This document shows, piece by piece, positions 53,217 through 63,524 of a stretch of 64,000 bases of DNA. Under the pieces are notes generated by a model. The model ran no database searches, was not told the origin of the DNA, and saw nothing but the letters and a program-made list of their open reading frames with translations. The translations under genes and the position numbers were made by a program. Origin of the DNA: Pseudomonas putida (GTDB taxonomy: Bacteria > Pseudomonadota > Gammaproteobacteria > Pseudomonadales > Pseudomonadaceae). How positions within the stretch are numbered: the stretch's first letter is position 1; every line of letters starts with the position of its first letter. The stretch is taken from assembly GCF_009883635.2 (NCBI RefSeq), contig NZ_CP026115.2:5022001-5086000 (forward strand). The letters are read 5' to 3'.

Positions 53217-54791
53217 GTGAAGCAGCAGCCTGGTAAACGAAAGCTCGCCCTGTGGGGCTTTATTCTCCTAGTGGCGAGTGCATTCGCTCAGGCCGTGGAC
53301 ACTGGGCAACCAGGTCCGACACTGGTGTACTCCTGGCCCGTCAACGCCGGCCCCCTTGATCCCCGCGGTTATTCACCCAACCAGATGTACGCCCAGGCCA
53401 TGGTTTATGAACCTCTGGTGCGCTACACCCACACAGGCTCCGTTGAGCCGTGGCTGGCCACGGGCTGGAAGGTCTCCGAAGACGGTAAGACCTACACATT
53501 CACCCTGCGCGACGGCGTACGTTTCAGCGATGGTACGCCGTTCGACGCTGCGGCCGCCAAGGCCAACCTGGACGCTGTCCTGGCCAACAGCCAACGCCAC
53601 CGCTGGATGGAGCTGGTGACCACGCTTGATCACGTTGAGGCCCCTGATCGCCTGACCTTGCGCCTGGTGCTCAAGCACCCTTATTACCCGACCCTGATGG
53701 AGCTGGCCCAGGTCCGCCCGCTGCGCTTCGGTGCTCCTGCCGCCAAGCCCGGGCAGCCCGTTGGTACCGGGCCATGGATGCGCGCCGAGTCGCGCCTGGG
53801 CGAATTCGATCGTTTCGTCCGCAACCCCTTGTACTGGGGACCAAAGCCGGCCTATGGCGAAGTCATGGTGAAGGTCATTCCCGACCCCAACAGCCGCGCC
53901 TTGGCCCTACAGGCCGGAGAAGTCGAGCTGATCCAGGGGGCCGCCGGTGAGATCACCGCTGGCACGTTCGTCCGCCTGCGTGACCAGGGCTACGCCACCG
54001 CGCTTTCAGCGCCGCTGGCCACACGAACGCTGGCCATGAACACAGGCCGTGGCGCTACTCGCGACCTGGCTGTGCGCCAGGCGATCAATGAGGCGGTGGA
54101 CAAGCAGGCAATTATCGACAAGATCCTCTACGGCCTGGAACCCAGGGCTGATACCTTGTTTGCCAGCAACATGCCGTATGCCGATATCGGACTGAAGCCT
54201 TATCCGTACGACCCGGCCCAGGCGAAGCAGATGCTGGACTCCGCAGGCTGGACCCTCGCCCCCGGAGCCAGTGTGCGCAGCAAGGCCGGCGAGCCGCTTT
54301 CGATCGAACTGGTGTTCCTCGGTACCAGCGCCTTGCAGAAAAGCCTCGCCGAAGTACTGCAAGGCGAACTGGCCAAGGTCGGCATCCAGATCGCGCTGCG
54401 TGCCGTGGAGGAAGGTGCGCTGGTACGCCGGCAGCGCGACGGCGATTTCGGCATGATCTTCGCCGACACCTGGGGCGCACCCTACGACCCCCACTCATTC
54501 GTAAGTTCCATGCGCTATGCCGGCCACGCCGACTACATGGCCCAGCGTGGACTGGCGATCAAGGACGAGCTGGACCGCCGTATTGGCGAGGTGCTGGCAA
54601 GCACCGACGAGCAACAACGCGCCGAGCAGTACCGCTTCATCCTGAGCACGCTGCATGAGCAAGCGGTGTACCTGCCCATCTCGCACCTCACCGCCATCAG
54701 CGTACGCCGTGATTCGGTCGCTCACGTCGAGTTCGGTAGCACGTTGTTCGATGTGCCGTTCGAGGCCATGACGCCGAAGCAGGACCGCTGA
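53217..54791 (+). CDS. nikA: Nickel ABC transporter substrate-binding protein
   Basis: A 524-residue periplasmic protein of the SBP_bac_5 family, with a signal peptide (about 1-26). It keeps many stretches of E. coli Nik[81 protein letters not shown]. It binds nickel, probably complexed by a small organic chelator such as histidine, and delivers it to NikBC. The start is GTG after GGGGGA. It heads a five-gene nikABCDE operon controlled by the NikR box. Confidence 0.93.
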   Translation: MKQQPGKRKLALWGFILLVASAFAQAVDTGQPGPTLVYSWPVNAGPLDPRGYSPNQMYAQAMVYEPLVRYTHTGSVEPWLATGWKVSEDGKTYTFTLRDGVRFSDGTPFDAAAAKANLDAVLANSQRHRWMELVTTLDHVEAPDRLTLRLVLKHPYYPTLMELAQVRPLRFGAPAAKPGQPVGTGPWMRAESRLGEFDRFVRNPLYWGPKPAYGEVMVKVIPDPNSRALALQAGEVELIQGAAGEITAGTFVRLRDQGYATALSAPLATRTLAMNTGRGATRDLAVRQAINEAVDKQAIIDKILYGLEPRADTLFASNMPYADIGLKPYPYDPAQAKQMLDSAGWTLAPGASVRSKAGEPLSIELVFLGTSALQKSLAEVLQGELAKVGIQIALRAVEEGALVRRQRDGDFGMIFADTWGAPYDPHSFVSSMRYAGHADYMAQRGLAIKDELDRRIGEVLASTDEQQRAEQYRFILSTLHEQAVYLPISHLTAISVRRDSVAHVEFGSTLFDVPFEAMTPKQDR

Positions 54792-54792
54792 C

Positions 54793-55734
54793 ATGCTGCG
54801 CTACATTCTGCTGCGCCTGATACTGCTGGTGCCGGTGATGTTCGGTGTGTCACTGCTGGTATTCGTCCTGTTGCACCTGGGCAGCACGGACCCGGCGCTG
54901 GATTACCTGCGCCTCTCGCATATCCCGCCCACCGATGCCGCCATCGCTGAAGTCCGCCACGCCCTGGGCCTGGATCGCCCCTTGTACGCGCAGTACCTGA
55001 CATGGCTGTGGAGGGCCCTGCACCTTGACTTCGGGATTTCCTATCTGACCGGTCGGCCGGTACTGGATGACCTGTTGTACTACCTGCCTGCGACCCTTCA
55101 GCTGGGCGGGCTGGCACTGGCCTGTACCCTGTTGCTGTCGATTCCACTGGGGCTGTTGGCCGCACGCTGGCAGGGGCGCTGGCCCGACCATGCGGTGCGG
55201 GCGGTCACCTTTCTTGGCGTGTCGATGCCCAACTTCTGGCTGGCGTTCCTGCTGATCGCACTGTTTTCGCTGTGGCTGGGCTGGCTGCCGCCGCTCGGGC
55301 GCGGAACGGCCGGGCATCTGGTGATGCCGGTGCTGGCCATCGCACTGATGTCGATGTCGATCAATGCTCGCCTGCTGCGAGCCAGCCTGCTTGAGGTCAG
55401 CGGCCAACGCCATGTCCTCTTTGCCCGCGCCCGCGGCCTGCCCGAGCGCCTGGTGTGGCGTGACCATGTCCTGCGTAACGCCTGGCTGCCCTTTGTCACG
55501 GCCACCGGCATGCACGTAGGCGAATTGATCGGTGGTGCGCTGGTGATCGAAACCATCTTTGCCTGGCCCGGCGTGGGGCGTTTCGCCGTTTCGGCGGTGC
55601 TTAACCGCGATTTCCCGGTGATGCAGTGTTTCACGCTGCTGCTGACCGGCCTGCTGATGGTTTGCAACCTGCTGGTGGACGTGTGCTACGCCTGGCTCGA
55701 CCCACGCAGCCGCCTGGAGGGCGCAAGCGCATGA
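54793..55734 (+). CDS. nikB: Nickel ABC transporter permease NikB
   Basis: A 313-residue permease with six membrane segments and the dipeptide/nickel permease pattern ([24 protein letters not shown] at the start; [23 protein letters not shown] as the EAA loop; [21 protein letters not shown]). It forms the channel with NikC. The ATG lies one base after the nikA stop, and the 3' end overlaps nikC by 4 bases. Confidence 0.92.
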   Translation: MLRYILLRLILLVPVMFGVSLLVFVLLHLGSTDPALDYLRLSHIPPTDAAIAEVRHALGLDRPLYAQYLTWLWRALHLDFGISYLTGRPVLDDLLYYLPATLQLGGLALACTLLLSIPLGLLAARWQGRWPDHAVRAVTFLGVSMPNFWLAFLLIALFSLWLGWLPPLGRGTAGHLVMPVLAIALMSMSINARLLRASLLEVSGQRHVLFARARGLPERLVWRDHVLRNAWLPFVTATGMHVGELIGGALVIETIFAWPGVGRFAVSAVLNRDFPVMQCFTLLLTGLLMVCNLLVDVCYAWLDPRSRLEGASA

Positions 55735-56576
55735 CGGTTCTCGCGACAATTCGTCGGCCGGCGTTTGCTGGCCATGCTGGCCTGATTCTGGGCCTGGTTC
55801 TGGTTGGGCTGCTGGTTGTACTGGCAGTGTTTGGCCCTTGGCTGGCCCCGCACGATCCCGACCTGGTCGACCTCAGCCAACGCCTTATGCCTCCCGACGC
55901 CAGCCACTGGCTGGGCAGCGATCACCTGGGTCGCGACCTGCTCTCACGCTTGATCGTCGGCACTCGGCTGTCGCTGGGCAGCGTGATGCTGACCCTGGCG
56001 ATGGTGCTGGCCCTTGGGCTTGCCGTGGGTGGCCTTGCAGGCTTCGTCGGCGGGCGTACCGATCTGCTACTGATGCGTCTGTGCGACATGTTCATGACCT
56101 TCCCGACCTTGGTGTTAGCGTTCTTCTTCGTCACCCTGCTGGGTACCGGCCTGACCAACGTCATCATTGCCATCGCCCTCTCGCACTGGGCCTGGTACGC
56201 GCGCATGGTGCGCGGCATGGTGATTGCCCAGCGTGGTCGCGAGTACGTGCTGGCCTCACGGCTGGCCGGTGCGTCGCGCTGGACCCGTTTGCGCCAGCAC
56301 GTGCTCCCAAACATCGCCGGTCCCCTGCTGGTGCTGGCGACCATGGACATCGGCCACATGATGCTGCACGTCTCGGGCCTGTCCTTCCTCGGCCTGGGCG
56401 TGACACCGCCAACCGCCGAGTGGGGCGTGATGATCAACGATGCCAAGGAGTTCATCTGGACGTATCCACACCTGCTGCTGTTGCCGGGGTTGATGATCTT
56501 TTTCTCGGTGATGGCCTTCAACCTGCTGGGCGATGCGCTGCGTGACCGCCTCGACCCAACCCGGGAGCACCACTAG
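55731..56576 (+). CDS. nikC: Nickel ABC transporter permease NikC
   Basis: A 281-residue permease. The N-terminal OppC-like helix and [24 protein letters not shown] are followed by about six helices, with the EAA loop [28 protein letters not shown] at 55731 overlaps the nikB stop; the longer open frame from 55626 lies within nikB and is rejected. It pairs with NikB, and NikD and NikE drive the pump. Confidence 0.92.
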   Translation: MTVLATIRRPAFAGHAGLILGLVLVGLLVVLAVFGPWLAPHDPDLVDLSQRLMPPDASHWLGSDHLGRDLLSRLIVGTRLSLGSVMLTLAMVLALGLAVGGLAGFVGGRTDLLLMRLCDMFMTFPTLVLAFFFVTLLGTGLTNVIIAIALSHWAWYARMVRGMVIAQRGREYVLASRLAGASRWTRLRQHVLPNIAGPLLVLATMDIGHMMLHVSGLSFLGLGVTPPTAEWGVMINDAKEFIWTYPHLLLLPGLMIFFSVMAFNLLGDALRDRLDPTREHH

Positions 56577-57347
56577 ATGAGCCCATCGACCCTTGAAGTG
56601 CGTGATCTGCGTATCGAAGCCAATGCCGGTGCGCTGGTGCATGGCGTGGATCTGCAATTGCATCGCGGTAAAGTCAGCGCCTTGGTTGGGGCCAGTGGTT
56701 CAGGCAAGTCACTGAGCTGCCTGGGCATGCTTGACCTGCTACCTGCGGGTGTTGTGCGCACAAACGGGCAGTTGCTGCTCGATGGCCAACCGTTGAGCGC
56801 CACCCAGGTGCGTGGTCGCTTGGCTAGCCTGGTCCTGCAAAACCCGCGCAGCGCGTTTAACCCGGTACGCGACATGGCCAGCCACTGCTTGGAAACCCTA
56901 CGCCAGTGCGGCATGACCGGTGCCGCTGCCCGCGAGCGCATGGCCCATTGCCTGGAAACCGTAGGCCTGACGGATCATACCCGGGTACTTCAGTCGTTCG
57001 CCTTCCAGCTCAGTGGCGGCATGCTCCAGCGCCTGATGATAGCCCTGGCGCTGATGGCCGAGACGCCGTTTCTGCTGGCTGACGAACCTACCAGCGACTT
57101 GGACTTGTTGAGCCAGGCACGCTTTCTCGATCTTCTCATGGAACTGGTTGAACGGCAGGGTCTTGGCGTGCTGCTGGTGACCCACGACATGGGCGTAGTC
57201 GCACGCTGCGCCGACCAGGTCGCGGTGATGGAGGCTGGCCGTATCGTGGAGCAGCAACCCGTGCATTCGCTGTTCTCCCATCCCCGCAGTAACACCGCGC
57301 GCACGCTGCTTGAAGCCCATCAAATCCTCTGCGGGAGCCAACCATGA
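56577..57347 (+). CDS. nikD: Nickel ABC transporter ATP-binding protein NikD
   Basis: A 256-residue ATPase with Walker A GASGSGKSLS (about 39), the signature LSGGMLQRLMIALAL (about 145), Walker B LLADEPTSDLD and the switch His in VTHDMGVVARC. The ATG starts directly after the nikC stop codon. Overlap with nikE is 4 bases. Confidence 0.92.
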   Translation: MSPSTLEVRDLRIEANAGALVHGVDLQLHRGKVSALVGASGSGKSLSCLGMLDLLPAGVVRTNGQLLLDGQPLSATQVRGRLASLVLQNPRSAFNPVRDMASHCLETLRQCGMTGAAARERMAHCLETVGLTDHTRVLQSFAFQLSGGMLQRLMIALALMAETPFLLADEPTSDLDLLSQARFLDLLMELVERQGLGVLLVTHDMGVVARCADQVAVMEAGRIVEQQPVHSLFSHPRSNTARTLLEAHQILCGSQP

Positions 57348-58180
57348 GCCTGTTGCATGTCCAACACGTGAGCCACCGTTACCGCACGGGCGGCCTTCTG
57401 CACAAACGTGGCTGGCTGCAAGTCCTCGACAATCTGGACCTGACGCTTGCGCCAGGCCAATCGGTCGGCTTGCTGGGCAGCAGCGGCAGCGGCAAAAGCA
57501 CCCTTGCTCGTCTGTTGCTCGGGCTGGAAGCACCAAGCCAAGGCCAGGTGACCTTCGCTGGGCAAGCCGTCAGTCAATTGCGTGGCGAACAAGCGCGAGC
57601 CTTCCAGCGCACCGTGCAACTGGTGTTCCAGGACGCCCCCGGCGCCTTCAATCCGCAACGCAGCATTGGTTGGGGCATTGCCGAACCCTTGCGTCACTTG
57701 AGCGACCTGGATAATGAAGCCCGGCACATGCGGGCTGTTGAGTTGCTGGCCCAGATGGGCCTGTGTGCCGAGCATGCTCAGCGCCTGCCGCAGCAGCTGA
57801 GCGGTGGTCAGCTGCAACGCGCCAATATCGCCCGAGCACTCGCGATCTCGCCAAAGCTGGTGGTGCTCGATGAGGCGTTATCGAACCTGGACCGTGTACT
57901 GCAACTGCAATTGCTCCAACGGCTCGACACCCTTCGTCGCGAGCACGGCACGGCTTTCCTGCTTATTACCCATGACTTGAGCCTGGTACGTTACTTTTGT
58001 CAGCGGGTCGTCGTGCTCGATGCTGGGCGCATTGTCGAGGACCGCGCAGTGAGCGGTGACCTGTCGTTCGATCACCCCGTTGGGCAGCAACTGCAAGCGG
58101 CAGTGTTGCCTGAGCGTCCGGCAAAGCGAAAGCGGTCAGTCATGAAGGTCATACCGCCTGAATTGTGTTCGGGGCATTGA
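57344..58180 (+). CDS. nikE: Nickel ABC transporter ATP-binding protein NikE
   Basis: A 278-residue ATPase with Walker A GSSGSGKST (about 45), a Q loop LVFQDAPGAFNPQRSI, the signature LSGGQLQRANIARALA, Walker B VVLDEALSNLD and switch His LITHDLSLV. The family motifs match NikE rather than OppF. It is the last gene of nikABCDE; nikR, often found next, is not here. There is a basic C-terminal tail. Confidence 0.92.
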   Translation: MSLLHVQHVSHRYRTGGLLHKRGWLQVLDNLDLTLAPGQSVGLLGSSGSGKSTLARLLLGLEAPSQGQVTFAGQAVSQLRGEQARAFQRTVQLVFQDAPGAFNPQRSIGWGIAEPLRHLSDLDNEARHMRAVELLAQMGLCAEHAQRLPQQLSGGQLQRANIARALAISPKLVVLDEALSNLDRVLQLQLLQRLDTLRREHGTAFLLITHDLSLVRYFCQRVVVLDAGRIVEDRAVSGDLSFDHPVGQQLQAAVLPERPAKRKRSVMKVIPPELCSGH

Positions 58181-58264
58181 GAAAACCGATAGGACCTATG
58201 TCGCGTGTATCAGTTCCATCAAAGAAAATGTGAGCCACGACGCAACCACATGATGGAATCAATT

Positions 58265-58696
58265 ATGAAAAAGGTTTCTTTCACCGAACGCATGGTCCAT
58301 GCCGTTGGCTATGAAATCTTCGCCGTGCTGCTGTGTGCGCCTTTGCTCTCGTGGATCATGGGCAAGTCGCTGGCCACGGCCGGTACCCTGGCGGTCACCC
58401 TGTCGCTGATCGCGATGATCTGGAACATGGTCTACAACGCCCTGGTCGACCGTTTCGTGGTGACGCCGCGCATCCAGTGGAAAGCGCTGGCGCGCTTCGT
58501 TCATGGTCTGGGCTTCGAGGCCGGGCTGGTGGTCTGGTGCCTGCCGGTGGCGGCCTGGATGCTGGAGATCTCGCTGCTGCAGGCATTCATGGTCGAGCTG
58601 GGCTTCTTCGTGATCATCCTGCCCTACACCGTGCTTTACAACTGGGCGTTCGACCGGGCCCGGCACTTCATCCTGCAGCGCCGGGCCATGGCCTGA
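58265..58696 (+). CDS. PACE-family (AceI-like) biocide efflux transporter
   Basis: A 143-residue protein with four membrane helices arranged as two bacterial transmembrane pair domains. The signature pieces are ERMVHAVGYEIFAVLLCAPLLSWIMG and WNMVYNALVDRFV in the first repeat, ARFVHGLGFEAGLVVWCLPVAAWML and LPYTVLYNWAFDRAR in the second. PACE proteins export chlorhexidine, acriflavine or short polyamines by proton exchange. I start at MKKVSFTERM (58265), although in-frame ATGs occur at 58250 and 58253. It converges on a TorF-like gene with only 4 bases between the stops. Confidence 0.9.
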   Translation: MKKVSFTERMVHAVGYEIFAVLLCAPLLSWIMGKSLATAGTLAVTLSLIAMIWNMVYNALVDRFVVTPRIQWKALARFVHGLGFEAGLVVWCLPVAAWMLEISLLQAFMVELGFFVIILPYTVLYNWAFDRARHFILQRRAMA

Positions 58697-58700
58697 GGCC

Positions 58701-59453
58701 TCAGAAGTGCTTGCTGACACCGGCCACCACGGTGGCGCTGCAGACATCGTCGAAGCCATAGCCGCTGGCGCATTCGGCCTGAGACAGGTTGGTATCCATA
58801 TAGCTGAGGCGCCAGGTGAGGCCGAGGAAGTCGCGGGTCAACCTGGCTTCCCATTCTCGGTAGGAATCGCGTGACTGGCCGCTCTGTGACCAGTAGCTCG
58901 GGTCCTTGAAGTCGGCGCGGCCGTAGCGCAGTTCCAGGCCGATCTCCAGCGGCAGCACCGTGTGGTAGCCCACCCAGGTGTAGAGGCTGTCCTGATCCTT
59001 GCCGTACTGTGACGTGGCGTCCGTGGAGTAGTAGGCCGCCAGCTTGAAGCCATGCACATCGAGGATGGCGTACAGCTCTGACTGGTTGTACCGGCTTTCC
59101 TTGGGGTAGGTGTACTTCAGGTACCCCAGGTCCAGGTTGGCGTGCTCACTCATCTGCCAGGCCCAGCCGCCGTAGTAGTCGACCTCCTGGCGGGTCTTGC
59201 TGTCGAAGCCGAAATCGACGTTCGAGGTCCAGGCGCCCAGATACAGGCCGCTGGCATGGCTGAACATGACGTCGGCCTGCGCGGCCGGATCGCCCTGGGT
59301 TTGCGAGATGCCGCGGCTGCGGTAGTCACTGACCGCGGCCAGGTCGAGGTCGAGCGCGAAGTCATCGTTGATCGGCAAGGCGATGGCGGCGGGGGCGAGC
59401 GCGGCCCAGCCGAGTGCGCACACGGCTGCCAGGGTAGCGTGCTTCATGGTCAT
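58701..59453 (-). CDS. TorF-family putative porin (second copy)
   Basis: A 250-residue exported protein. The signal peptide (about 1-26) precedes the gcw_chp/TIGR02001-type barrel (LDLAAVSDYRSRGISQTQGDPAAQADV; LYLGAWTSNVDFGFDSK; EVDYYGGWAW; LTWRLSYMDTNLSQAECASGYGFDDVC), with a final KHF that fits an outer-membrane C terminus. The SDYRSRGISQT motif is a family hallmark. A pair of Cys near the C terminus (about 227 and 236) resembles that in the first copy at 13989-14714. Neither the channel activity nor the substrate is known. Confidence 0.82.
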   Translation of the reverse strand: MTMKHATLAAVCALGWAALAPAAIALPINDDFALDLDLAAVSDYRSRGISQTQGDPAAQADVMFSHASGLYLGAWTSNVDFGFDSKTRQEVDYYGGWAWQMSEHANLDLGYLKYTYPKESRYNQSELYAILDVHGFKLAAYYSTDATSQYGKDQDSLYTWVGYHTVLPLEIGLELRYGRADFKDPSYWSQSGQSRDSYREWEARLTRDFLGLTWRLSYMDTNLSQAECASGYGFDDVCSATVVAGVSKHF

Positions 59454-59485
59454 CCCTATCTTGTGTTGTGGTTGTTGTGGCAGAT

Positions 59486-59516
59486 AGAAAAGGCGGCATG
59501 CCGTGCAGGCATGCCG
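59486..59516 (-). terminator. Rho-independent terminator after the amidohydrolase gene
   Basis: CGGCATGC (59494-59501) and GCATGCCG (59509-59516) form an 8-bp stem with a 7-base loop. On the reverse strand it is followed by CCTTTTCT. It lies 12 bases after the amidohydrolase stop. Confidence 0.7.
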
Positions 59517-59528
59517 AGGTGCGGGGGC

Positions 59529-61268
59529 TTAGTAGTGGGCGTAGACCTGCTGGCCGCCGAAGTAGGTGGCCAGCACCTGGGTTTCGCCCAGCTGCTGGTC
59601 GTTCACCGCGAGCACGTCACGGTCGAGGATGACGAAGTCGGCCTGCTTGCCCGGGCTCAGCGAGCCGATCTGCTGCTCCAGGCCCAGGGCCTTGGCGGCA
59701 TTGACGGTGTAGGCATAGAGCATGGTCTGGCGGTCGAGGCGCTCATCGGCATTGAGCACGCCTTGCGCGCCTTTGCGCGTTGCCGCCTGGGCGATGGCCA
59801 GCCAGGGGCTGGGTGACGACACCGGCCAGTCGCTGGCGCCGGCGATGGTCGCGCCATTTTTCTGCAGCGAATGGGCCGGGTACTGGTAACGGAACGCGGA
59901 GTCATCGACGTAGGGCTTGACCATGTCGACGGTGTAGTCGTCGCCGGCGGCCCACAGCAGCTGCATCGAGGCGATCACGTCGAGGGGCTTGAAGCGGGCG
60001 AAGTCCTGGGGGTTGACCAGCTGCAGGTGGGTGATCGAGTGATGGGTGCCGCTGTTGCCGGCCTTGCGTGCCTGTTCGATGCCGTTGAGTGATTCACGCA
60101 CCGCACGGTCGCCGATGGCGTGGATGTGCACCAGCCAGCCACGCTGGTCGGCGGCGCTGACCAGTTCACCGAAATGCTGCGGGTCGATCAGCAGTTCGCC
60201 AGGTTTGTGCGTGTTGTGGTACGGCTTGAGCAAGGCGGCCGACTGCGCGGGGTACTCCAGCACGCCGTCGGCGAACACCTTGATGCCGGGCAGGGTCAGG
60301 TTCGGCACGCCAGCGAACTGCTTGCGCACGTTGTCGATGGTCTGCAGGTCGGCGGGGGTGCTTTTCGGGTTGACCACCAGCAGCGCCGCGACATGCGCGT
60401 TCAGCCCGCCCTGCTCGGCGAGGGCCTTGTAGGCGGGCAGCACGCCGACGGTCTGGTCGGTGGGTTTGATATCGAACAGCGCCTCGCCGGGCATGCTGTT
60501 GGCTGCCGGGTCCATCCAGGCGGTGATGCCCAGGCTGTTGTTGAACTGCACGGCGGCCTGTGCACCCTTGAGCAGGGTGGCGGCATCGGCCTTGGGCAGT
60601 ACGCTGGCAACCCGGTCCCAGCCGGCGTCGACCAGGAAGCCGCTGGGCTGGCCGTCTTCGAAGGTGCCGATGGTGTCTTTTTCCTGCTTGCTCAGGGTGG
60701 CCAGCAATGCCTTGTCGATGCCGGCGCGCTTGAGCATGGCCGGGTTGGCCCAGGCGGTGTGGTAGTCCTCGCCGATGAACACGATGGGCGTGGAGGCCCA
60801 CTCGCCTTGGCCGAAGCGCTCGTTCAGCGCCTTGGCCTGGGCCCAATAGGCCGAGCTGACCCCCAGGACCTGCAGCACATCGCCGTTGCGGGCACGCCCG
60901 TCATCCCGCCAGCCGCGCAGGCGGGCTTCGAACGCCTCCAGCGGTACTGCCTCGCCGCCCATGTCGGCACCACTCAGTTGCAGGCCGCCGAAGATGGCGT
61001 GGGAGTGGGTGTCGATCAGGCCCGGGGTGACGCGCTTGCCTTGCAGGTCGATGACTTGGGTCTGTGGGTCAGCGAGTGCCCGCGCCTGGGCGTCGGTGCC
61101 CACGGCGACAATCTTGCCGCCTTCGACGGCAATGGCCTGCGCCTGCGGGTTGTTGCGGTCGGCGGTGAAGATCTTGCCGTTGACCAGCACCAGGTCGGCA
61201 GCGGCCAATACCTGCCCCGAGGCAAAAGCCACGGCCAGCGCCAGCAAACCAGGTAGACATCTCGACAT
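59529..61268 (-). CDS. Exported amidohydrolase (YtcJ/N-substituted formamide deformylase-like)
   Basis: A 579-residue Amidohydro_3-type enzyme with a signal peptide (about 1-22). Metal sites are GLIDTHSHAIFGG (two His), VHIHAIGDRAV (His), HLQLVNPQD and an Asp in ASDWPVSSPSPWLAIAQA. The C-terminal beta sandwich ends SLSPGKQADFVILDRDVLAV. The family hydrolyses C-N bonds in small amides or exocyclic amines; the substrate here is unknown. The start at 61268 has AGAGG. It is divergent from a LysR gene and probably controlled by it. Confidence 0.88.
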   Translation of the reverse strand: MSRCLPGLLALAVAFASGQVLAAADLVLVNGKIFTADRNNPQAQAIAVEGGKIVAVGTDAQARALADPQTQVIDLQGKRVTPGLIDTHSHAIFGGLQLSGADMGGEAVPLEAFEARLRGWRDDGRARNGDVLQVLGVSSAYWAQAKALNERFGQGEWASTPIVFIGEDYHTAWANPAMLKRAGIDKALLATLSKQEKDTIGTFEDGQPSGFLVDAGWDRVASVLPKADAATLLKGAQAAVQFNNSLGITAWMDPAANSMPGEALFDIKPTDQTVGVLPAYKALAEQGGLNAHVAALLVVNPKSTPADLQTIDNVRKQFAGVPNLTLPGIKVFADGVLEYPAQSAALLKPYHNTHKPGELLIDPQHFGELVSAADQRGWLVHIHAIGDRAVRESLNGIEQARKAGNSGTHHSITHLQLVNPQDFARFKPLDVIASMQLLWAAGDDYTVDMVKPYVDDSAFRYQYPAHSLQKNGATIAGASDWPVSSPSPWLAIAQAATRKGAQGVLNADERLDRQTMLYAYTVNAAKALGLEQQIGSLSPGKQADFVILDRDVLAVNDQQLGETQVLATYFGGQQVYAHY

Positions 61269-61373
61269 GTGTAGCCTCTTGTATTTATGGGTGTGAGTCG
61301 AGCCTACCCAGCCCGGGCTTGGCATAGAATCGCCAGAACGCTAAAAAGCCTTTTGCCATTCAGGAAAAACCGC

Positions 61374-62279
61374 ATGGACACTTTGGGTGCGATTTCGATG
61401 TTCGTCGCCACTGCCGAGCACGGCAGCTTCAGCCGCGCGGCCGAGGCGTTGGGCAAGACGCCTTCGGCACTGACCAAGGCGGTCACCCACCTGGAGCGCG
61501 AGCTGGGCAGCCAGCTGTTCGAGCGCAGCACGCGGCGTATCGTGCTGACCGAAGCAGGCCGGCTGTACCTGGAAACCGCCCGGCAGGTGTTGAAGAGCCT
61601 GCATGAAGCTGGTGAAGAGATCAGCCAGCTGCAAGGGGTGTCCGGGACCTTGCGCCTGACCGCGCCGCTGGCATTTGGCCGGGCGTTCCTGGCAGATGCC
61701 TGTGCCGGTTTCATGCGTGACTACCCGCAGATCCAGCTGCGGGTGGAGTTGTCCGACACCTTCGTCGACCTGATCGAAGCCGGTTACGACCTGGCCCTGC
61801 GCGAAGGGCACAGCGACCTGCCGGGCCTCATAGCCCGGGTCATCGGCAACAACCGCATCTTTCTCTGCGCCAGCCCCGACTACCTAGAACGCAACCCTTT
61901 GCCGGTGACGGCGCACAGCATCGGCCAGCACCAGTGGCTCAAGTACATTCATCCGGCACTGGATGCCAAGTTCTGGTGGATGCAGTGCGACGGCGCGCGC
62001 ATGCGCCTGCCGTATCCACAGAAGGCCCGGCTGGAAAGCGACAACTATGACTTGCTGCTATGCAATGCGCTGGCGGGGCACGGCATCCTGCACACGCCGG
62101 AATGGAGCGTGCGCCGCCACTTGCAGGAAGGGCGGCTAGTGCGGGTGATGGAGCAGTGCGAGATCGAGCCGGATGCATTCGGTGAAGATATCCTCGCGGT
62201 CTACCCCAGCCATCGCCGCGCCAGTGGCAAGGTGCTGGCATTCATCGACTACCTGCAGGGCTACTTGCAGCGGCTGTGA
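61374..62279 (+). CDS. LysR-family transcriptional regulator
   Basis: A 301-residue LTTR. The HTH opens MDTLGAISMFVATAEHGSFSRAAEALGKTP and the effector domain begins at about 88 (VSGTLRLTAPLAFGRAFLADA), typical of the CrgA-like group. The ATG at 61374 follows AGGAAA; the open frame from 61287 overlaps the amidohydrolase promoter. The 105-base gap to the divergent amidohydrolase gene suggests control of it. Confidence 0.9.
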   Translation: MDTLGAISMFVATAEHGSFSRAAEALGKTPSALTKAVTHLERELGSQLFERSTRRIVLTEAGRLYLETARQVLKSLHEAGEEISQLQGVSGTLRLTAPLAFGRAFLADACAGFMRDYPQIQLRVELSDTFVDLIEAGYDLALREGHSDLPGLIARVIGNNRIFLCASPDYLERNPLPVTAHSIGQHQWLKYIHPALDAKFWWMQCDGARMRLPYPQKARLESDNYDLLLCNALAGHGILHTPEWSVRRHLQEGRLVRVMEQCEIEPDAFGEDILAVYPSHRRASGKVLAFIDYLQGYLQRL

Positions 62280-62387
62280 GGTTTGGGCCGAGGCTACCGT
62301 CGATCGGCGTTTGCAGACAAACGAGCAAGTCGCCGCTGCCTGTGAGAGGATGTCCACCACCCCAGCCAGGACCCCGAACGCAGCCTG

Positions 62388-63281
62388 ATGAAGACACCAA
62401 AACGAATCGAACCACTGATCGAAGACGGCCTGGTCGACGAAGTACTGCGGCCTTTGATGAGCGGCAAGGAAGCGGCCGTCTACGTGGTGCGCTGCGGTGC
62501 CCAGGTACGCTGCGCCAAGGTCTACAAGGAGGCCAACAAGCGCAGTTTCCGCCAGGCCGCCGAATACCAGGAGGGCCGCAAGGTCCGCAACAGCCGCCAG
62601 GCCCGGGCCATGGCCAAGGGCAGCAAGTACGGCCGCAAAGAGGCCGAAGACGCCTGGCAGAACGCCGAAGTGGCGGCGCTGTTCCGCCTGGCCAGTGCCG
62701 GCGTGCGGGTGCCCAAGCCGTATGACTTCCAGGACGGCGTGCTGCTGATGGAACTGGTGACCGACGGCGACGGCGATGCCGCCCCGCGCCTGAACGACGT
62801 GCACCTCGAAGCCGAAGAAGCCCGTGAATACCATGCCTTCGTCATCCGCCAGATCGTGCTGATGCTCTGCGCCGGCTTGGTGCATGGCGACCTGTCCGAG
62901 TTCAACGTGCTGCTGGGCCCGGACGGCCCGGTGATCATCGACCTGCCGCAGGCGGTGGATGCGGCGGGCAACAACCACGCCTTTAGCATGCTGCACCGTG
63001 ACGTGGCGAACATGGCGCATTACTTCGGGCGCTTTGCTCCGGAGCTCAAAGCCACCCGCTACGCCGACGAGATGTGGGCGCTGTACGAAGCCGGCGAGCT
63101 GCGCCCGGACAGCCCGTTGAGCGGGCAGTTCGAGGAAGATGACCATGCCGCCGACGTGGCTGGGGTGATGCGCGAGATCGATGCCACCCTGCGCGATGAA
63201 GCCCGCCGCCGTGCGGCGCGGGATGAGGCCGAGCATGGGCCAGCCAAGGCAGAGGAACCGACTCCGCCGTGGATGCAATAA
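62388..63281 (+). CDS. PA4780-like RIO1-family protein kinase
   Basis: A 297-residue RIO-type kinase. The flexible loop SGKEAAVYVVRC, the ATP-site Lys in CAKVYKEANKRSFRQAAEYQ, the catalytic loop LVHGDLSEFNVLL, and the metal-binding Asp in VIIDLPQAVD are all in place. The C-terminal tail is charged. RIO kinases in bacteria are little studied; in eukaryotes and archaea they act in small-subunit ribosome assembly. It is probably monocistronic. Confidence 0.88.
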   Translation: MKTPKRIEPLIEDGLVDEVLRPLMSGKEAAVYVVRCGAQVRCAKVYKEANKRSFRQAAEYQEGRKVRNSRQARAMAKGSKYGRKEAEDAWQNAEVAALFRLASAGVRVPKPYDFQDGVLLMELVTDGDGDAAPRLNDVHLEAEEAREYHAFVIRQIVLMLCAGLVHGDLSEFNVLLGPDGPVIIDLPQAVDAAGNNHAFSMLHRDVANMAHYFGRFAPELKATRYADEMWALYEAGELRPDSPLSGQFEEDDHAADVAGVMREIDATLRDEARRRAARDEAEHGPAKAEEPTPPWMQ

Positions 63282-63524
63282 AGGCCTGACCGCGCGTGCT
63301 GCTCTTTTCAGGGCTGCGGCTTCGTCTGAGTATGGAGCGGCCCTGAAGAGATGCATAATTTCCTACCATGCCAGTAATAAATTCCTACGCACTACTTTCA
63401 CTATTCCGAGTAGTGATAAGTTTGCTTGGATTATTCCTACAGAATAAGTCTGAACTATGTAGGACTATTGTCGTTTAATCAGGCGCTAACATTCGCCCAT
63501 GTCTATTGCACATGGGGTAGGTAA

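Noticed and set aside
63300..63360. Hairpin after the RIO-type kinase gene
   Set aside because: CTCTTTTCAGGGC and GCCCTGAAGAG pair only with a bulge and a loop of about 25 bases, so I cannot support it as a terminator.
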